Assembly (NCBI GenBank): GCA_017305635.1
Contig: JAFKKF010000012.1
Location: 1 to 64,000 of the forward strand
Origin: Hyphomicrobiales bacterium
Lineage (GTDB): Bacteria > Pseudomonadota > Alphaproteobacteria > Rhizobiales > Kaistiaceae
Direction of reading: 5' to 3'
Length of the DNA stretch: 64,000 bases
Part shown: positions 23,718 to 33,405 of the stretch, piece by piece
Layout of the letters: each line of letters starts with the position of its first letter
Position numbering within the stretch: the stretch's first letter is position 1
Notes under the pieces: model-generated
Seen by the model: only the letters and a program-made list of their open reading frames with translations
The model's database searches: none
What the model was told of the DNA's origin: nothing
Translations under genes and position numbers: made by a program

Positions 23718-25634
23718 TCACGCCGCCGGCAGGGCGTCGGGCAGGCGCGGGATGAACGAATCCGGGTCGCTCTCCTCGACCTCGCGCAGGCGCTGCTCGG
23801 CCTCCGCGGCGACGCGCTGGCGGTTCCACATGCCGGCGTAGAGCCCGTTCAGGCGGAGGAGCTCCTCATGGGTGCCGCGCTCGATGATGCGGCCGGCATC
23901 GAGGACGAGGATCTGGTCGGCATTGACCACCGTCGACAGCCGGTGCGCGATGACGAGCGTCGTGCGGTCGGCGGAAACGCGGTCCAGCGCCGCCTGGATC
24001 TCGCGTTCGGTATGGATGTCGAGCGCCGAGGTCGCCTCGTCGAGGATCAGGATCGGCGGCGCCTTCAGGATCGTGCGGGCGATGGCCACGCGCTGCTTTT
24101 CGCCGCCGGAGAGCTTCAGCCCGCGTTCGCCCACCTCGGTCCGGTAGCCGTCGGGCAGGCTCGCGATGAAGCCGGCGATCTGGGCCGTCTCCGCGGCGCG
24201 CTCCACCTCGGCTTCGCCGGCTCCCGGACGGCCATAGGCGATGTTGTAGGCGATGGTGTCGTTGAAGAGCACGGTATCCTGCGGGACCATGCCGATGGCG
24301 GCGCGGAGCGAGGCCTGCGTCACGCCGCGGATGTCTTCGCCGTCCACCGTGATCGCGCCGCCGGAAATGTCGTAGAAGCGGAAGAGAAGCCGCGAGATGG
24401 TCGACTTGCCGGCGCCGGACGGGCCGACGATGGCGACCGTCTTTCCCGCCGGCACCTCGAAGGAGATGCCCTTCAGGATCGGCCGCGCGGTGTCGTAGTG
24501 GAAGGTAACGTCCTCGAAGCGGATGGCGCCGCCGGTGACGACCAGCGTCTTCGCATCGGGCGCGTCGACGATCTCCGGCGCCACGTCGAGGAGCGCGAAC
24601 ATGGATTCGATGTCGATCAGCGCCTGCTTGATCTCGCGATAGACGAAGCCGATGAAATTGAGCGGGATCGAGAGCTGCATGAGCAGCGCGTTGATCAGGA
24701 CGAAGTCGCCGATCGTCTGCTCGCCGCGCATGACCGCCGCGCCCGACATGACCATGCAGATCGTCATGCCGGCAGTGAAGATGATCGCCTGCCCGATGTT
24801 CAGCCAGGCGAGCGAGGTCCAGATGCGGATGGCGGCCTGCTCGTAGCGTGCCATGGAGCGGTCGAAGCGCGCCGCCTCCATCTTCTCGTTGCCGAAATAC
24901 TTCACCGTCTCGAAGTTGAGCAGCGAGTCGATGGCCTTGGAATTCGCATCCTGGTCGGATTCGTTCATGGTCTTGCGGATGCGGATGCGCCAGTCCGAGG
25001 CCTTCACCGTGAACCAGACATAGACGATCACCGTCGCCGAGATGACGAGGAGGTAGGTCCAGTCGAACTGGTAGGCGATGACCGCCGCGGCGAGCACGAA
25101 TTCGAGGATCGTCGGCGCCGTGTTGAGGATGGTGAAGCGCACGATCGTCTCGACGCCGGTCGTGCCGCGTTCGATGACGCGCTGCAGCCCGCCGGTGCGC
25201 CGCTGCAGGTGGTAGCGGAGCGACAGGCCGTGCATGTGCACGAAGGTCTTACTGGCAAGGTCGCGCACGGCGTGCTGGCCGACCTTGGCGAAAAGCGCGT
25301 CGCGAAGGTTGTTGAAGACGCCGAGAAGAATGCGCCCGACGCCGTTCGCGACGATGAGCATGATCGGGACGGTGACGAGGATCATCAGGCCGAGGTCGGC
25401 CGGCTTCGCCGATCCGGCCGCCGGGTGGACCAGCGCGTCGGTCGCCCATTTGTAGGTGTAGGGCACGAGCACCGTGATGACCTTGGCCGCGACCAGCACG
25501 GCGATCGCGATCACCACGCGCTGCCTGAGGTCCGGCCGGTCCTTCGGCCACATGTAGGGCCAGAGGGTGCGGAGCGTCTGCATCCCCGAGCGCGGCGCCT
25601 CGACTGGCGCCGGCGTCTCCCCGGCCAGGCTCAT
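23718..25634 (-). CDS. Atm1-type ABC exporter (AtmA/ABCB7 family)
   Basis: 638 aa half-transporter with membrane domain followed by ATPase. The family-specific region [20 protein letters not shown] and [11 protein letters not shown] are hallmarks of Atm1/HMT1 proteins, which export glutathione conjugates linked to Fe-S assembly and heavy-metal tolerance. The ATPase has Walker [10 protein letters not shown], signature [14 protein letters not shown], Walker [13 protein letters not shown] and H-loop AHRLST. It works as a homodimer. Six membrane helices lie between about 40 and 330. It is single-gene, downstream of repeat DNA in the opposite sense. Confidence 0.93.
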   Translation of the reverse strand: MSLAGETPAPVEAPRSGMQTLRTLWPYMWPKDRPDLRQRVVIAIAVLVAAKVITVLVPYTYKWATDALVHPAAGSAKPADLGLMILVTVPIMLIVANGVGRILLGVFNNLRDALFAKVGQHAVRDLASKTFVHMHGLSLRYHLQRRTGGLQRVIERGTTGVETIVRFTILNTAPTILEFVLAAAVIAYQFDWTYLLVISATVIVYVWFTVKASDWRIRIRKTMNESDQDANSKAIDSLLNFETVKYFGNEKMEAARFDRSMARYEQAAIRIWTSLAWLNIGQAIIFTAGMTICMVMSGAAVMRGEQTIGDFVLINALLMQLSIPLNFIGFVYREIKQALIDIESMFALLDVAPEIVDAPDAKTLVVTGGAIRFEDVTFHYDTARPILKGISFEVPAGKTVAIVGPSGAGKSTISRLLFRFYDISGGAITVDGEDIRGVTQASLRAAIGMVPQDTVLFNDTIAYNIAYGRPGAGEAEVERAAETAQIAGFIASLPDGYRTEVGERGLKLSGGEKQRVAIARTILKAPPILILDEATSALDIHTEREIQAALDRVSADRTTLVIAHRLSTVVNADQILVLDAGRIIERGTHEELLRLNGLYAGMWNRQRVAAEAEQRLREVEESDPDSFIPRLPDALPAA

Positions 25635-25765
25635 GGCCGCGCCCTTTCGGCACTCAGACGGAAGGGCGTGATGCGCATGGGAAAAGAACTCATGAAATGG
25701 AAACGGGGGTCGCCGGTGGCAGCCCCCGCCGAAATAGGCAGAAACGATGGAAAATCAAGCGCCGC

Positions 25766-27811
25766 CTAATTCTTCCAGCTGGTGTCCCCGCTCGGGATGA
25801 CGAAGACCTGGCCGGGGAAGATCCAGCGCGGATTGCGGATCTGGTCCTTGTTGGCCTGGTAGAGCGTCGACCAGCGCACGCCCGATCCGTACATCTTGCG
25901 CGAGATGCGCCAGAGATTGTCCGTGCGCTTGATGATGACGGTCTCGACCGAGGGCATCGAGCCCGAGGCGGTTGCGCCGCCCGACTCGCCAGCCTCACCG
26001 ACCGGTTTCAGGGCTGCCACCTCGATGTCGCGCTCGAAGGGCACCTCGGCCCGCACCAGCACCTCGCCCTTGGCGTCGACCTGATCGGCGCGGACGTGAT
26101 AGGTGCCGGCCGGCATTTCGCGGTGAACCTCGACGAGCCAGGTGCCGCCCTCGGTCGGCCTGGTGTCGCCGAGGAACTTGTCGTCGAGATAGACGCGCAC
26201 CGTCTCCGGCGTGCGGGCAAGGCCGGCAATGTAGAGGCCGCCGGCCGTGTCGGCCTCCACCGCGGAAACGGTGACCATGGGCGTGGGCGCGGCCGGCTGC
26301 GACGGCTCGGCAGGCTTCGCCGGCTCGGTCGCAGCGACCTCGGTCGAGGGCACGGCGATCGGCGTTCCGCCTTCGGCGGGCGAGCCTTCGGGTTTGACGC
26401 CCCTCTCCGCGCCGGCGTCGGCCAGCGAAATTTCCTGCGGAGCCACTGCCTCCGGCTTGTCGGCGACGGCCGGCGTCTCAGCGACGCCCTTCTCGGCACC
26501 CGCATCGGCCAGCGAGATTCCCTGAGGAGCCCCTGCCGCAGGCTTGTCGGCAACGGCGGGCGCCCCCGCGACGCCCTTCTCGGCGCCAGCGTCAGCCAGC
26601 GAGATTTCCTGCGGAGCCCCTGCCGCGGCGGGCTTGTCGGCGACGGCGGGCGCCTCCGCGACGCCCTTCTCGGCACCCGCATCGGCCAGCGAGATTCCCT
26701 GTGGCGCCCCCGCGACCGGCTTATCAGCGACGGCAGGCGTCTCCGCGACGCCCTTCTCGGCACCCGCATCGGCCAGCGAAATTCCCTGCGGCGCCCCCGC
26801 GACCGGCTTGTCAGCGACGGCAGGCATCTCCGCGACGCCCTTCTCCGCGCCCGCATCGGCCAGCGAGATTTCCTGAGGAGCCCCTGCCGCCGGCTTGTCG
26901 GCAGCGGCGGGCGTCTCCGCGACACCCTTCTCGGCACCGGCATCGGCCAGCGAGATTTCCTTCGGCGGCGTCCCCGGAGCCGCGGGCTTGTCGGTGGCGG
27001 AAGGAGCAGCCGGAGCCGGCTCGGCGGCGGCAACCGCAGCGGGAGGTGGCGCCTTCGGCATGGCGATCACCTTGCTCGGGCCGTCCGGCGTCGAGAGCAC
27101 GACCAGCGGGTCTTCCTTCTTCGAATCGGAGATGGAGATGGCGACGCGCTGGTCCGAAACGGTGACGCTCTTCTTGTCTCCCGACGTGGTGCGAAGGGCG
27201 AGATCATGGGTGCCCGGCTTCAGCGGATCGTCGAGGGTCAGCGCCCATTCACCGCGGTCGTTGACCACCGCCTTGGCGATCGGCGTTCCCCCGTCCATGA
27301 CCTCCACGGTATCGCCCGCCGCGGCCTGGCCGGCGATCACCGCCTCGCCCGTCGGCTCGACCCGAACGACGTCGAAGCTCGGAATGCCGGCCGGCGGCTC
27401 GGCGGCCGCGGCTGCCGGCGGAGAAGCGGGTGCTGCCGGCATCGCCGGGGGCTGGGCCTGCGCCGCCGCTGCCGGGGGCTCGGCCTTCGCCACGGCCATC
27501 GGCTGCTCGGCCTGCATCGATCCGCCGGCGGGCGCTTCCGCCGGCTTGGCGGCGGGTGCCTCGGGCGCGGCGCTCATCATGCCGCCACCAGCGTCCACCG
27601 TCGGCGCCTTGGGCGCAGCGCTCATCATGCCGCCGCCTTCGCCCGCGGCAACCGGGGTCGGAGGCGTGGCGGGCGCGGTTGCCGCCGGGCCGACGGTCGA
27701 GGCTGTTCCCTCGGCGCCAGGCCGGTAGTCGAAATAGATGACCACCGCGATGGCGACGAGGAGGACGATCAGTGACAGCAGACCAGTCAGGCGCCGCGGT
27801 TCCATGCCCAA
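25766..27811 (-). CDS. LysM protein with 29-residue tandem repeats
   Basis: 681 aa. One N-terminal membrane anchor (about 8-26, LLSLIVLLVAIAVVIYF), a long Ala/Pro/Glu-rich region, a beta-domain around EPTGEAVIAGQAAAGDTVEV, six full tandem repeats plus a partial one (about residues 285-470), a second beta-domain (GLYIAGLARTPETVRVYLDD), and a C-terminal LysM domain (about 620-675, DNLWRISRKMYGSGVRW and NPRWIFPGQVFVIP). LysM implies peptidoglycan binding, so it probably spans the periplasm. ATG 27805 is an alternative start. Proteins of this layout are common in Hyphomicrobiales; function unknown. Confidence 0.85.
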   Translation of the reverse strand: MGMEPRRLTGLLSLIVLLVAIAVVIYFDYRPGAEGTASTVGPAATAPATPPTPVAAGEGGGMMSAAPKAPTVDAGGGMMSAAPEAPAAKPAEAPAGGSMQAEQPMAVAKAEPPAAAAQAQPPAMPAAPASPPAAAAAEPPAGIPSFDVVRVEPTGEAVIAGQAAAGDTVEVMDGGTPIAKAVVNDRGEWALTLDDPLKPGTHDLALRTTSGDKKSVTVSDQRVAISISDSKKEDPLVVLSTPDGPSKVIAMPKAPPPAAVAAAEPAPAAPSATDKPAAPGTPPKEISLADAGAEKGVAETPAAADKPAAGAPQEISLADAGAEKGVAEMPAVADKPVAGAPQGISLADAGAEKGVAETPAVADKPVAGAPQGISLADAGAEKGVAEAPAVADKPAAAGAPQEISLADAGAEKGVAGAPAVADKPAAGAPQGISLADAGAEKGVAETPAVADKPEAVAPQEISLADAGAERGVKPEGSPAEGGTPIAVPSTEVAATEPAKPAEPSQPAAPTPMVTVSAVEADTAGGLYIAGLARTPETVRVYLDDKFLGDTRPTEGGTWLVEVHREMPAGTYHVRADQVDAKGEVLVRAEVPFERDIEVAALKPVGEAGESGGATASGSMPSVETVIIKRTDNLWRISRKMYGSGVRWSTLYQANKDQIRNPRWIFPGQVFVIPSGDTSWKN
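26405..26959 (-). repeat. Tandem 87-bp coding repeats in the LysM gene
   Basis: Six units (five of 29 codons and one of 30) run from 26959 to 26435, each starting [EG]ISLADAGAEKGVA and ending DKP-x-A-x-APQ, followed by a partial seventh. They are near-identical in DNA, so copy number is likely to vary by slippage or recombination. Confidence 0.9.
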
Positions 27812-27911
27812 TCCCGAGAAAGAGTGCCCCGCGTCATTAAATCTTGCTTCCCTTTAGCGGACAAGGCGAAGCCGCCTTGACGCACCGCAACATCGAATGC
27901 CAGATGGCCCC

Positions 27912-28526
27912 ATGGCCCAGCTCACCAGCATCTGCGTCTATTGTGGCTCCAATGCGGGCGCCGATCCGGCTTATGCCGAGGGCGCGCGCATCCTCGGCAA
28001 GGCCATGGCGGCGCAGGGAATCCGCCTTGTCTATGGCGGCGGCGCGGTCGGCCTCATGGGCATCATCGCCCGCTCGGTGCTCGATGCCGGCGGCAATGTG
28101 CTCGGCGTGATTCCGCAGTTCCTCAAGGACCGCGAGGTCATGCTGCGCGAGGCGAGCGAACTGATCGTGACTGCCGACATGCACGAGCGGAAGCGAATCA
28201 TGTTCGAGCATGCCGACTCGTTCCTCGCCCTCCCCGGCGGCATCGGTACGCTCGAGGAACTGGTCGAAATCATGACCTGGGCGCAGCTCGACCGGCACCG
28301 CAAGCCGATCATCGTCGCCAACATCAACGGCTTCTGGGACCCGCTCACCGCGCTCTTCGGCCGCATGACCGAGGCCGGCTTCCTGACCAAGGCCTTCCTC
28401 GCCAACCGCGTCGTCCTGCCCGTCCGCTTCGTCGACACGATCGGAGAGGTCATCCCCGCCATCCGCGAAGGGCTCGCCTCCGTCGAGCGGGCCGATCTCG
28501 CCGGCGAAGCGCCGGCGCACGGCTGA
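27912..28526 (+). CDS. LOG-family protein (TIGR00730), cytokinin riboside phosphoribohydrolase-like
   Basis: About 204 aa from ATG 27912 (MAQLTSICVYCGSNAG). The Rossmann-like LOG fold has the nucleotide-binding GGGAVGLMGIIA, catalytic Arg/Glu in MHERKRIMFE, and the signature LPGGIGTLEEL. Family members hydrolyse nucleoside 5'-monophosphates, releasing free cytokinins or adenine. It is a single gene, convergent with cimA four bases away. It may serve nucleotide salvage or plant-associated cytokinin production. Confidence 0.9.
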   Translation: MAQLTSICVYCGSNAGADPAYAEGARILGKAMAAQGIRLVYGGGAVGLMGIIARSVLDAGGNVLGVIPQFLKDREVMLREASELIVTADMHERKRIMFEHADSFLALPGGIGTLEELVEIMTWAQLDRHRKPIIVANINGFWDPLTALFGRMTEAGFLTKAFLANRVVLPVRFVDTIGEVIPAIREGLASVERADLAGEAPAHG

Positions 28527-28530
28527 GCCA

Positions 28531-30126
28531 TCAGGCGGGCTTCACGCCCGAGCGCAGGAGCTTGTAGACGACGGCGTCGTGCAGCGCCTCGAAAGAGGCG
28601 TCGACAATGTTGGCCGACACGCCGACCGTGAACCAGGTATCGCCAGAAGCGTCGCCGCTCTCGATCAGCACGCGGGTGACGGCTTCCGTGCCGCCGTTCA
28701 GGATGCGCACCTTGAAGTCGATCAGCTCGAGGTCGGCGATGATGTCGCGATAGCCGCCGAGGTCCTTGCGCAGCGCATTGTCGAGGGCGTTCACCGGGCC
28801 ATTGCCCTCGCCGACGGTGAGCAGGCGCTCGCCGCCGACGATGACCTTGACCACGGCCTCCGAAACCGAGACGAGCTCGCCAAGGGCATTGTGCCGGCGC
28901 TCGACGGTGACGTGGAAGCTCTCGACGTCGAAATAGTTCGGCACGCTGCCGAGCGTCCGCCGGGCGAGCAGCTCGAACGAGGCGCCGGCGCCCTCATAGG
29001 CATAGCCGATCGATTCGCGCTCCTTGACGATCTGGAGGAGCGTGTCGAGGCGGCGGTCGTCGCGCGCCACCTCCAGCCCCATCCGTCCGAGCTCGGCGAG
29101 GAGGTTGGCCTTGCCGGCCTGGTCGGAGACGAGCACATGGCGGCGGTTGCCGACCACCTCCGGCGGCACATGCTCGTAGGTGCGCGGATCCTTCAGGATG
29201 GCGGAGGCGTGGATGCCGGCCTTGGTGGTGAAGGCGCTGGCGCCGACATAGGCGGCCTGGCGGTTGGGCGCGCGGTTCAGCATCTCGTCGAAGCGGTGGG
29301 AGATTTGGGCGAGGCTGGCGAGCCCGTCCCGGTCGACGCCGGTCTCGAAGCGCTCGGCGTAGGCGGGCTTCAGGAGGAGCGTCGGGATCAGCGACGTGAG
29401 GTTGGCATTGCCGCAGCGCTCGCCGATGCCGTTCAGCGTACCCTGGATCTGGCGCGCCCCCCCGCGGACGGCGGCGAGCGAATTGGCGACCGCCTGCTCC
29501 GTATCGTTGTGCGCATGGATGCCGAGATGGTCGCCGGGGACGATTGACGTCACCTTGCGCACGATCTCCTCGACCTCCTCGGGCAGCGTGCCGCCATTGG
29601 TGTCGCAGAGCACTACCCAGCGCGCGCCCGCTTCATACGCGGCCTTCGTGCAGGCAAGCGCATAGTCCGGATTCGCCTTGTAGCCGTCGAAGAAGTGCTC
29701 GCAATCGACCAGCACCTCCTTGCCGGCCTCGCGTACGGCGCTTACCGACTGGCGAATGCCGTCGAGGTTTTCCTCCTCGGTGGTGCCGAGGGCGACCCTG
29801 ACCTGATAATCGGATGTCTTCGCGACGAAGCAGACGGCGTCGGATTTCGCGTCGATCAAGGCGCGGATGCCCGGATCGTTGGAGACGCTCACGCCGGGGC
29901 GCTTGGTCATGCCGAAGGCGGTGAAGGCAGCGCGCCCGGTGCGCTTCTTCTCGAAGAAGGCCGTATCGGTCGGGTTTGCGCCGGGATAGCCGCCCTCGAC
30001 ATAGTCGAGGCCGAGCTCGTCCAGCATCCGCGCGATCACCAGCTTGTCGTCGAGCGTGAAATCGACGCCACTCGTCTGCGCGCCGTCTCTGAGCGTCGTA
30101 TCAAAGAGGTAGAGGCGTTCTTTCAT
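28531..30126 (-). CDS. cimA: (R)-citramalate synthase
   Basis: 531 aa from ATG 30126. It condenses pyruvate and acetyl-CoA to citramalate, the first step of the threonine-independent isoleucine route. The N-terminal DRE-TIM barrel has DTTLRDGAQTSGVDFTLDDK and HAHNDTEQAVANSL. The C-terminal LeuA-allosteric dimer domain is present (about 390-525), so isoleucine feedback is likely. Length and the SGVDFT stretch fit CimA better than 2-isopropylmalate synthase. It is the last gene of the coupled cysS operon, 8 bases after the GFA gene. Confidence 0.92.
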   Translation of the reverse strand: MKERLYLFDTTLRDGAQTSGVDFTLDDKLVIARMLDELGLDYVEGGYPGANPTDTAFFEKKRTGRAAFTAFGMTKRPGVSVSNDPGIRALIDAKSDAVCFVAKTSDYQVRVALGTTEEENLDGIRQSVSAVREAGKEVLVDCEHFFDGYKANPDYALACTKAAYEAGARWVVLCDTNGGTLPEEVEEIVRKVTSIVPGDHLGIHAHNDTEQAVANSLAAVRGGARQIQGTLNGIGERCGNANLTSLIPTLLLKPAYAERFETGVDRDGLASLAQISHRFDEMLNRAPNRQAAYVGASAFTTKAGIHASAILKDPRTYEHVPPEVVGNRRHVLVSDQAGKANLLAELGRMGLEVARDDRRLDTLLQIVKERESIGYAYEGAGASFELLARRTLGSVPNYFDVESFHVTVERRHNALGELVSVSEAVVKVIVGGERLLTVGEGNGPVNALDNALRKDLGGYRDIIADLELIDFKVRILNGGTEAVTRVLIESGDASGDTWFTVGVSANIVDASFEALHDAVVYKLLRSGVKPA

Positions 30127-30134
30127 GATCTGAT

Positions 30135-30650
30135 TCAGTTCTTGAGGCGGTCCGGCGGCGGCCAGACGGCGGTGTCGTGATCGGGATGCTGGTGGTTTGT
30201 CGCCGCGATCGCTCCGGAGAGCGCCGGGTCTTCCTCTTCCGTGGTCTGGTCGCCCGGCAGGGACGCGAGCGCCGCGAACCACGGTACGCGGCTCTCGATC
30301 CCATATTGCAGCTCCGGCGGAATGGCCGAAGGATCGTCGAGCGAGCCGAGGGAGACCGAAATGCGGTCGTCGCGGCCGACATAGTGGAAGATCAGCGGCG
30401 TGCCGCAATCCCGGCAGAAGCCGCGCTCGACCTCGTCGGAGCTGCGGAAACAGGCGATGGTACCGCGCGTCACCTCGAAGTCCGCGACCGCCACGCCGGC
30501 GAGCGGCGCGAAATAGGAGCCGAACGCCTTCTGGCACATCCGGCAGTGGCAGATGCTGGCGCCGGTCGGCCGGGCGTGCAGCGCGTAGCGGATGGCGCCG
30601 CACTGGCAGCCGCCGGCGATGCGAAGGCGCGCGGCGCTCATCTTCCTCAC
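30135..30650 (-). CDS. GFA/CENP-V domain zinc-binding protein
   Basis: 171 aa. Zinc ligands are arranged as in the GFA (glutathione-dependent formaldehyde-activating) family: GGCQCGAIRY, ICHCRMCQKAFG, and GFCRDCGTPLIFHY. The extra acidic C-terminal tail (TTEEEDPALSGAI) is common in alphaproteobacterial members. True formaldehyde activity is not established for most of this family. Its start overlaps the VOC stop (ATGA), so it is translated from the cysS operon mRNA. Confidence 0.88.
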   Translation of the reverse strand: MRKMSAARLRIAGGCQCGAIRYALHARPTGASICHCRMCQKAFGSYFAPLAGVAVADFEVTRGTIACFRSSDEVERGFCRDCGTPLIFHYVGRDDRISVSLGSLDDPSAIPPELQYGIESRVPWFAALASLPGDQTTEEEDPALSGAIAATNHQHPDHDTAVWPPPDRLKN

Positions 30651-31042
30651 TCCGGATTGTGGCAGACGGCTTCGATATTGTGGCCCTCGGCATCGAGGAC
30701 GAAGGCGCCGTAGTAGTTCGGGTGATACATGGGCCTGAGGCCCGGCCCGCCATTGTCCTTGCCGCCGGCGGCAATGGCGGCCTTGTAGAAGGCATCGACC
30801 TGGGCGCGGTTCTCGGCGCGGAAGGCGAGATGGATGCGGGGCGTCGTCTTGCCGGCGCTGGCGAGCCAGAAGAAGGGCTTCCCCTCCGGGCCGAGGCCGG
30901 CGACATCGACATTGCCGGTCACGCTCGCCGGAAACTCCATGCGGATGGCGATGCCGAGCGGCGCGAGCGCGGCGGCATAGAACTTCTTCGCCCCCTCGTA
31001 GTCGGCGACGCTGAGGCTGGTGTGATCGATCTCGACGGTCAT
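30647..31042 (-). CDS. VOC-family (glyoxalase-like) protein
   Basis: 131 aa, a single vicinal-oxygen-chelate domain with two beta-alpha-beta-beta-beta halves. Metal-ligand positions are suggested by the His in IDHTSLSV, the His in PRIHLAFRA and Glu in HNIEAVCH. Family members include glyoxalase I, dioxygenases and antibiotic-resistance proteins; the substrate is unknown. Its start overlaps the HEPN stop, and its stop overlaps the GFA start, both by ATGA. Confidence 0.88.
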   Translation of the reverse strand: MTVEIDHTSLSVADYEGAKKFYAAALAPLGIAIRMEFPASVTGNVDVAGLGPEGKPFFWLASAGKTTPRIHLAFRAENRAQVDAFYKAAIAAGGKDNGGPGLRPMYHPNYYGAFVLDAEGHNIEAVCHNPE

Positions 31043-31422
31043 GCTTCGGGCTCCTGCTTCAATAGGTTTGCGGCTCTTTCCATGAACCGATCCATTGCGG
31101 ATGTGATCTCCGCGGCCTTGGCTGCCGTAACATTCACATCGCCATAGTCGGCAACCGATCGGACCTCACCGGCCACCCGCAAGGCCTTCCCGTCGCGTTC
31201 CTCGAACGGGCCGGGTTTCACAAATTCCCGGGAGAAGAGGCGGAGGACGGTCTCGTGGGTCTTTGCTCGCTCGGGGCCGATCCCACGTGTTGCCAGCAGG
31301 GCGCGGGCCGCGTTGAACATCGCATAGTAGGAGCGATTGGCTGCGGCATCGAAGCGCTCCGCCTTTACCAGGAAGCGAGCGTCCGTTGCGGCCTCCAATG
31401 CCTTCGTCCAAAGAGGATTCAT
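31039..31422 (-). CDS. HEPN-domain protein (UPF0332-like), probable toxin of an MNT-HEPN pair
   Basis: 127 aa from ATG 31422. Helical HEPN fold with the UPF0332-type core AANRSYYAMFNAARALLATR and ERAKTHETVLRLFSREFV. In HEPN/MNT modules the HEPN protein is an RNase-type toxin held in check by the nucleotidyltransferase. The Arg of the first core and the His of KTHETV could supply the active site, but the HepT motif R-x4-H-x-Y is not seen, so the catalytic state is uncertain. It is translationally coupled to the MNT gene upstream (ATGA). Confidence 0.82.
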   Translation of the reverse strand: MNPLWTKALEAATDARFLVKAERFDAAANRSYYAMFNAARALLATRGIGPERAKTHETVLRLFSREFVKPGPFEERDGKALRVAGEVRSVADYGDVNVTAAKAAEITSAMDRFMERAANLLKQEPEA

Positions 31423-31790
31423 GCAGCGACCCGCTGCCCGTCGCGCTTCATGGCGCGAAGCAGGCCAGGGTTGGCATGGCTCTCCGGATGCTCCCATTGT
31501 TCCTCGGCTACGGGCCAGGCTTGGATTTGCGCCCCGTCATCGACGAGAAAATCATACGTGAGTTCGGTCAAGCGGCTCTTCTCGGCCCAATAGTCGAGAG
31601 GGCTATCCCTGAACACAACCGCCACGTCGGCGTCGCTTTCGGGACGATGATCGCCCCGTGCCCTGCTTCCGAAGAGATATATCCCGACGAGCCGGTCGCC
31701 GTAGACCTCGCGGACCAGCGCAGCGAAGTCCCGCACATCGCGATGGACGGTCGCGTCATCCGCCGGAAGTAGATCAAGGGTCAAACTCAT
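31419..31790 (-). CDS. MNT-type nucleotidyltransferase, probable antitoxin
   Basis: 123 aa minimal nucleotidyltransferase. The core motif is [20 protein letters not shown], containing GS and D-x-D for metal and nucleotide binding. In characterised systems the MNT protein adds AMP to a tyrosine of its HEPN partner. It starts within the cysS stop (ATGA) and ends within the HEPN start, so the toxin-antitoxin pair is locked into an essential-gene operon. The order here is MNT then HEPN. A non-toxin-antitoxin role is possible. Confidence 0.85.
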   Translation of the reverse strand: MSLTLDLLPADDATVHRDVRDFAALVREVYGDRLVGIYLFGSRARGDHRPESDADVAVVFRDSPLDYWAEKSRLTELTYDFLVDDGAQIQAWPVAEEQWEHPESHANPGLLRAMKRDGQRVAA

Positions 31791-33160
31791 CGCTTCACTT
31801 CCCAGGTGGTGACCAGCTCGCCGGTCGGCGGGTCCTTGGCGTCCTTGAGCGCGATGCCCATGGCGTCGAGCTCGCCGCGTATGCGGTCGGCCTCGGCGAA
31901 GTCCTTCGCCTTGCGGGCAGCGGCGCGAGCGGCGATCAGGGCAGCGACGCGGGTCGCATCGATCCCGATATCGGCCGTGGTCTCGACCAGGCGCCCGATG
32001 CCAAGCATCCCCATGGAGGCGACGAGCGCTTCGCCGTCCTTCGCCTTGCGGAGGGCGTGGAGGCGGGCAATGGCGAGCGGCGTGTTGAGGTCGTCGGAAA
32101 GCGCCTCGACCACGTCGGGAGCGACCTCGCCGCCGGTGGCGCCCTCGCTCGCATCGGACCATTCGCGCAGCACCGTGCGCGCCTCCTTCAGCGAGGCGAG
32201 CGTCCAGTTGATCGGCTGGCGATAGTGGGTGCCGAGCATGGCAAGGCGCGCGACGTCGCCCGGCCAGTCCTTCAGCACGTCGCGGATGGTGACGAAGTTG
32301 CCGAGCGACTTCGACATCTTCTCGCCTTCCACCTGCAGGAAGCCGTTGTGCAGCCAGTAGTTCGCCATGGTGCTGGTGCCATGGGCGCAACGCGACTGGG
32401 CCATCTCGTTCTCGTGGTGCGGAAAGACGAGATCGATGCCGCCGCCATGGATGTCGAAGGTCGGCCCAAGGAGCGCGCCGGCCATGGCCGAGCACTCGAT
32501 GTGCCAGCCGGGGCGGCCATTGCCCCAGGGTGAGGGCCAGGCGGGCTCGCCGGGCTTCGACGGCTTCCACAGCACGAAGTCCATCGGGTCGCGCTTGTAG
32601 GGCGCGACATCGACGCGGGCGCCGGCGAGCATCTCGTCGAGCGTGCGATTGGAGAGGCGTCCGTAGTCGGCCATGGACGGCACGTCGAAAAGCACATGGC
32701 CCTCGGCGACATAGGCATGCTTCCGCTCGATCAGTCTGGTGATCAGGCGGATCATGTCCTCGGGCTGGCCGTCGTCGCAGATGAACTCGGTGGCGCGCGG
32801 CTGGTGCGTCGGCTCGAGGCAGCCGAGCGCCGCCACGTCGGCGCGGAACTGCGCCTCCGTGCGACGGGTAACCTCGCGGATCGCCTCGTTCAGCGGGCGG
32901 CCGGGATATTCTTCCGCCGCGCGCGCATTGATCTTGTCGTCCACGTCCGTGATGTTGCGGACATAGGTGACGTGGCTCTCGCCATAGAGGTGGCGCAGCA
33001 GCCGGAACAGCACGTCGAAGACGATCAGCGGCCGCGCATTGCCGATATGGGCGAAGTCGTAGACCGTCGGCCCGCAGACGTACATGCGCACGTTCTCCGG
33101 GTCGATGGGGGTGAAATCCTCCTTCGTCCGCGTCAGCGTATTGTGCAGGCGCAAAGCCAT
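31787..33160 (-). CDS. cysS: Cysteinyl-tRNA synthetase
   Basis: 457 aa, normal length. Class I signatures are HIGN ([11 protein letters not shown]) and KMSKS ([10 protein letters not shown]). Zinc ligands are the Cys of YVCGPTVYD, the Cys of WHIECSAM and [11 protein letters not shown]-terminal helical tRNA-binding part follows ([20 protein letters not shown]). It charges tRNA-Cys and is essential. It is the first gene of the six-gene coupled operon that includes the MNT/HEPN pair and cimA. Confidence 0.96.
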   Translation of the reverse strand: MALRLHNTLTRTKEDFTPIDPENVRMYVCGPTVYDFAHIGNARPLIVFDVLFRLLRHLYGESHVTYVRNITDVDDKINARAAEEYPGRPLNEAIREVTRRTEAQFRADVAALGCLEPTHQPRATEFICDDGQPEDMIRLITRLIERKHAYVAEGHVLFDVPSMADYGRLSNRTLDEMLAGARVDVAPYKRDPMDFVLWKPSKPGEPAWPSPWGNGRPGWHIECSAMAGALLGPTFDIHGGGIDLVFPHHENEMAQSRCAHGTSTMANYWLHNGFLQVEGEKMSKSLGNFVTIRDVLKDWPGDVARLAMLGTHYRQPINWTLASLKEARTVLREWSDASEGATGGEVAPDVVEALSDDLNTPLAIARLHALRKAKDGEALVASMGMLGIGRLVETTADIGIDATRVAALIAARAAARKAKDFAEADRIRGELDAMGIALKDAKDPPTGELVTTWEVKR

Positions 33161-33405
33161 ACCGAAACGTCCTCTCCCCGCCGGCCGGGGCGATCGTCTC
33201 GTCTTTAAGGGGTCAAAACGGGACGGCCTCAGCCAGCAAATGCTAGCCGGTAATAATCCCGGAGATGCAAATCGCGAATGAACGCGTCGCGGCCGTCATG
33301 GGCTCGCCTATCGCGCAATCGCCGGGACGCGTCAAGGGCGTGATGCCGGAACTGCATCGGCTCCCTCGCGTTCATCCCGCGGAGGACCAGCAGAGGAGCT
33401 ACGCC

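Noticed and set aside
22819..23829. Extended psd frame of 336 codons
   Set aside because: The extra 106 codons translate palindromic repeat DNA. The decarboxylase starts at ATG 23511.
26405..26959. CRISPR-like regular repeat
   Set aside because: The repeats are contiguous, coding, 87 bp, in frame and without spacers. They are a protein tandem repeat.
27805..27911. Possible small gene between the LysM and LOG genes
   Set aside because: Only about 100 bases, serving as the divergent promoter region. No frame with a ribosome binding site.
31419..32570. Long minus-strand frame across the MNT and cysS genes
   Set aside because: The first part is an Arg/His-rich shadow of cysS. Only the last 123 codons, the MNT protein from ATG 31790, are supported.
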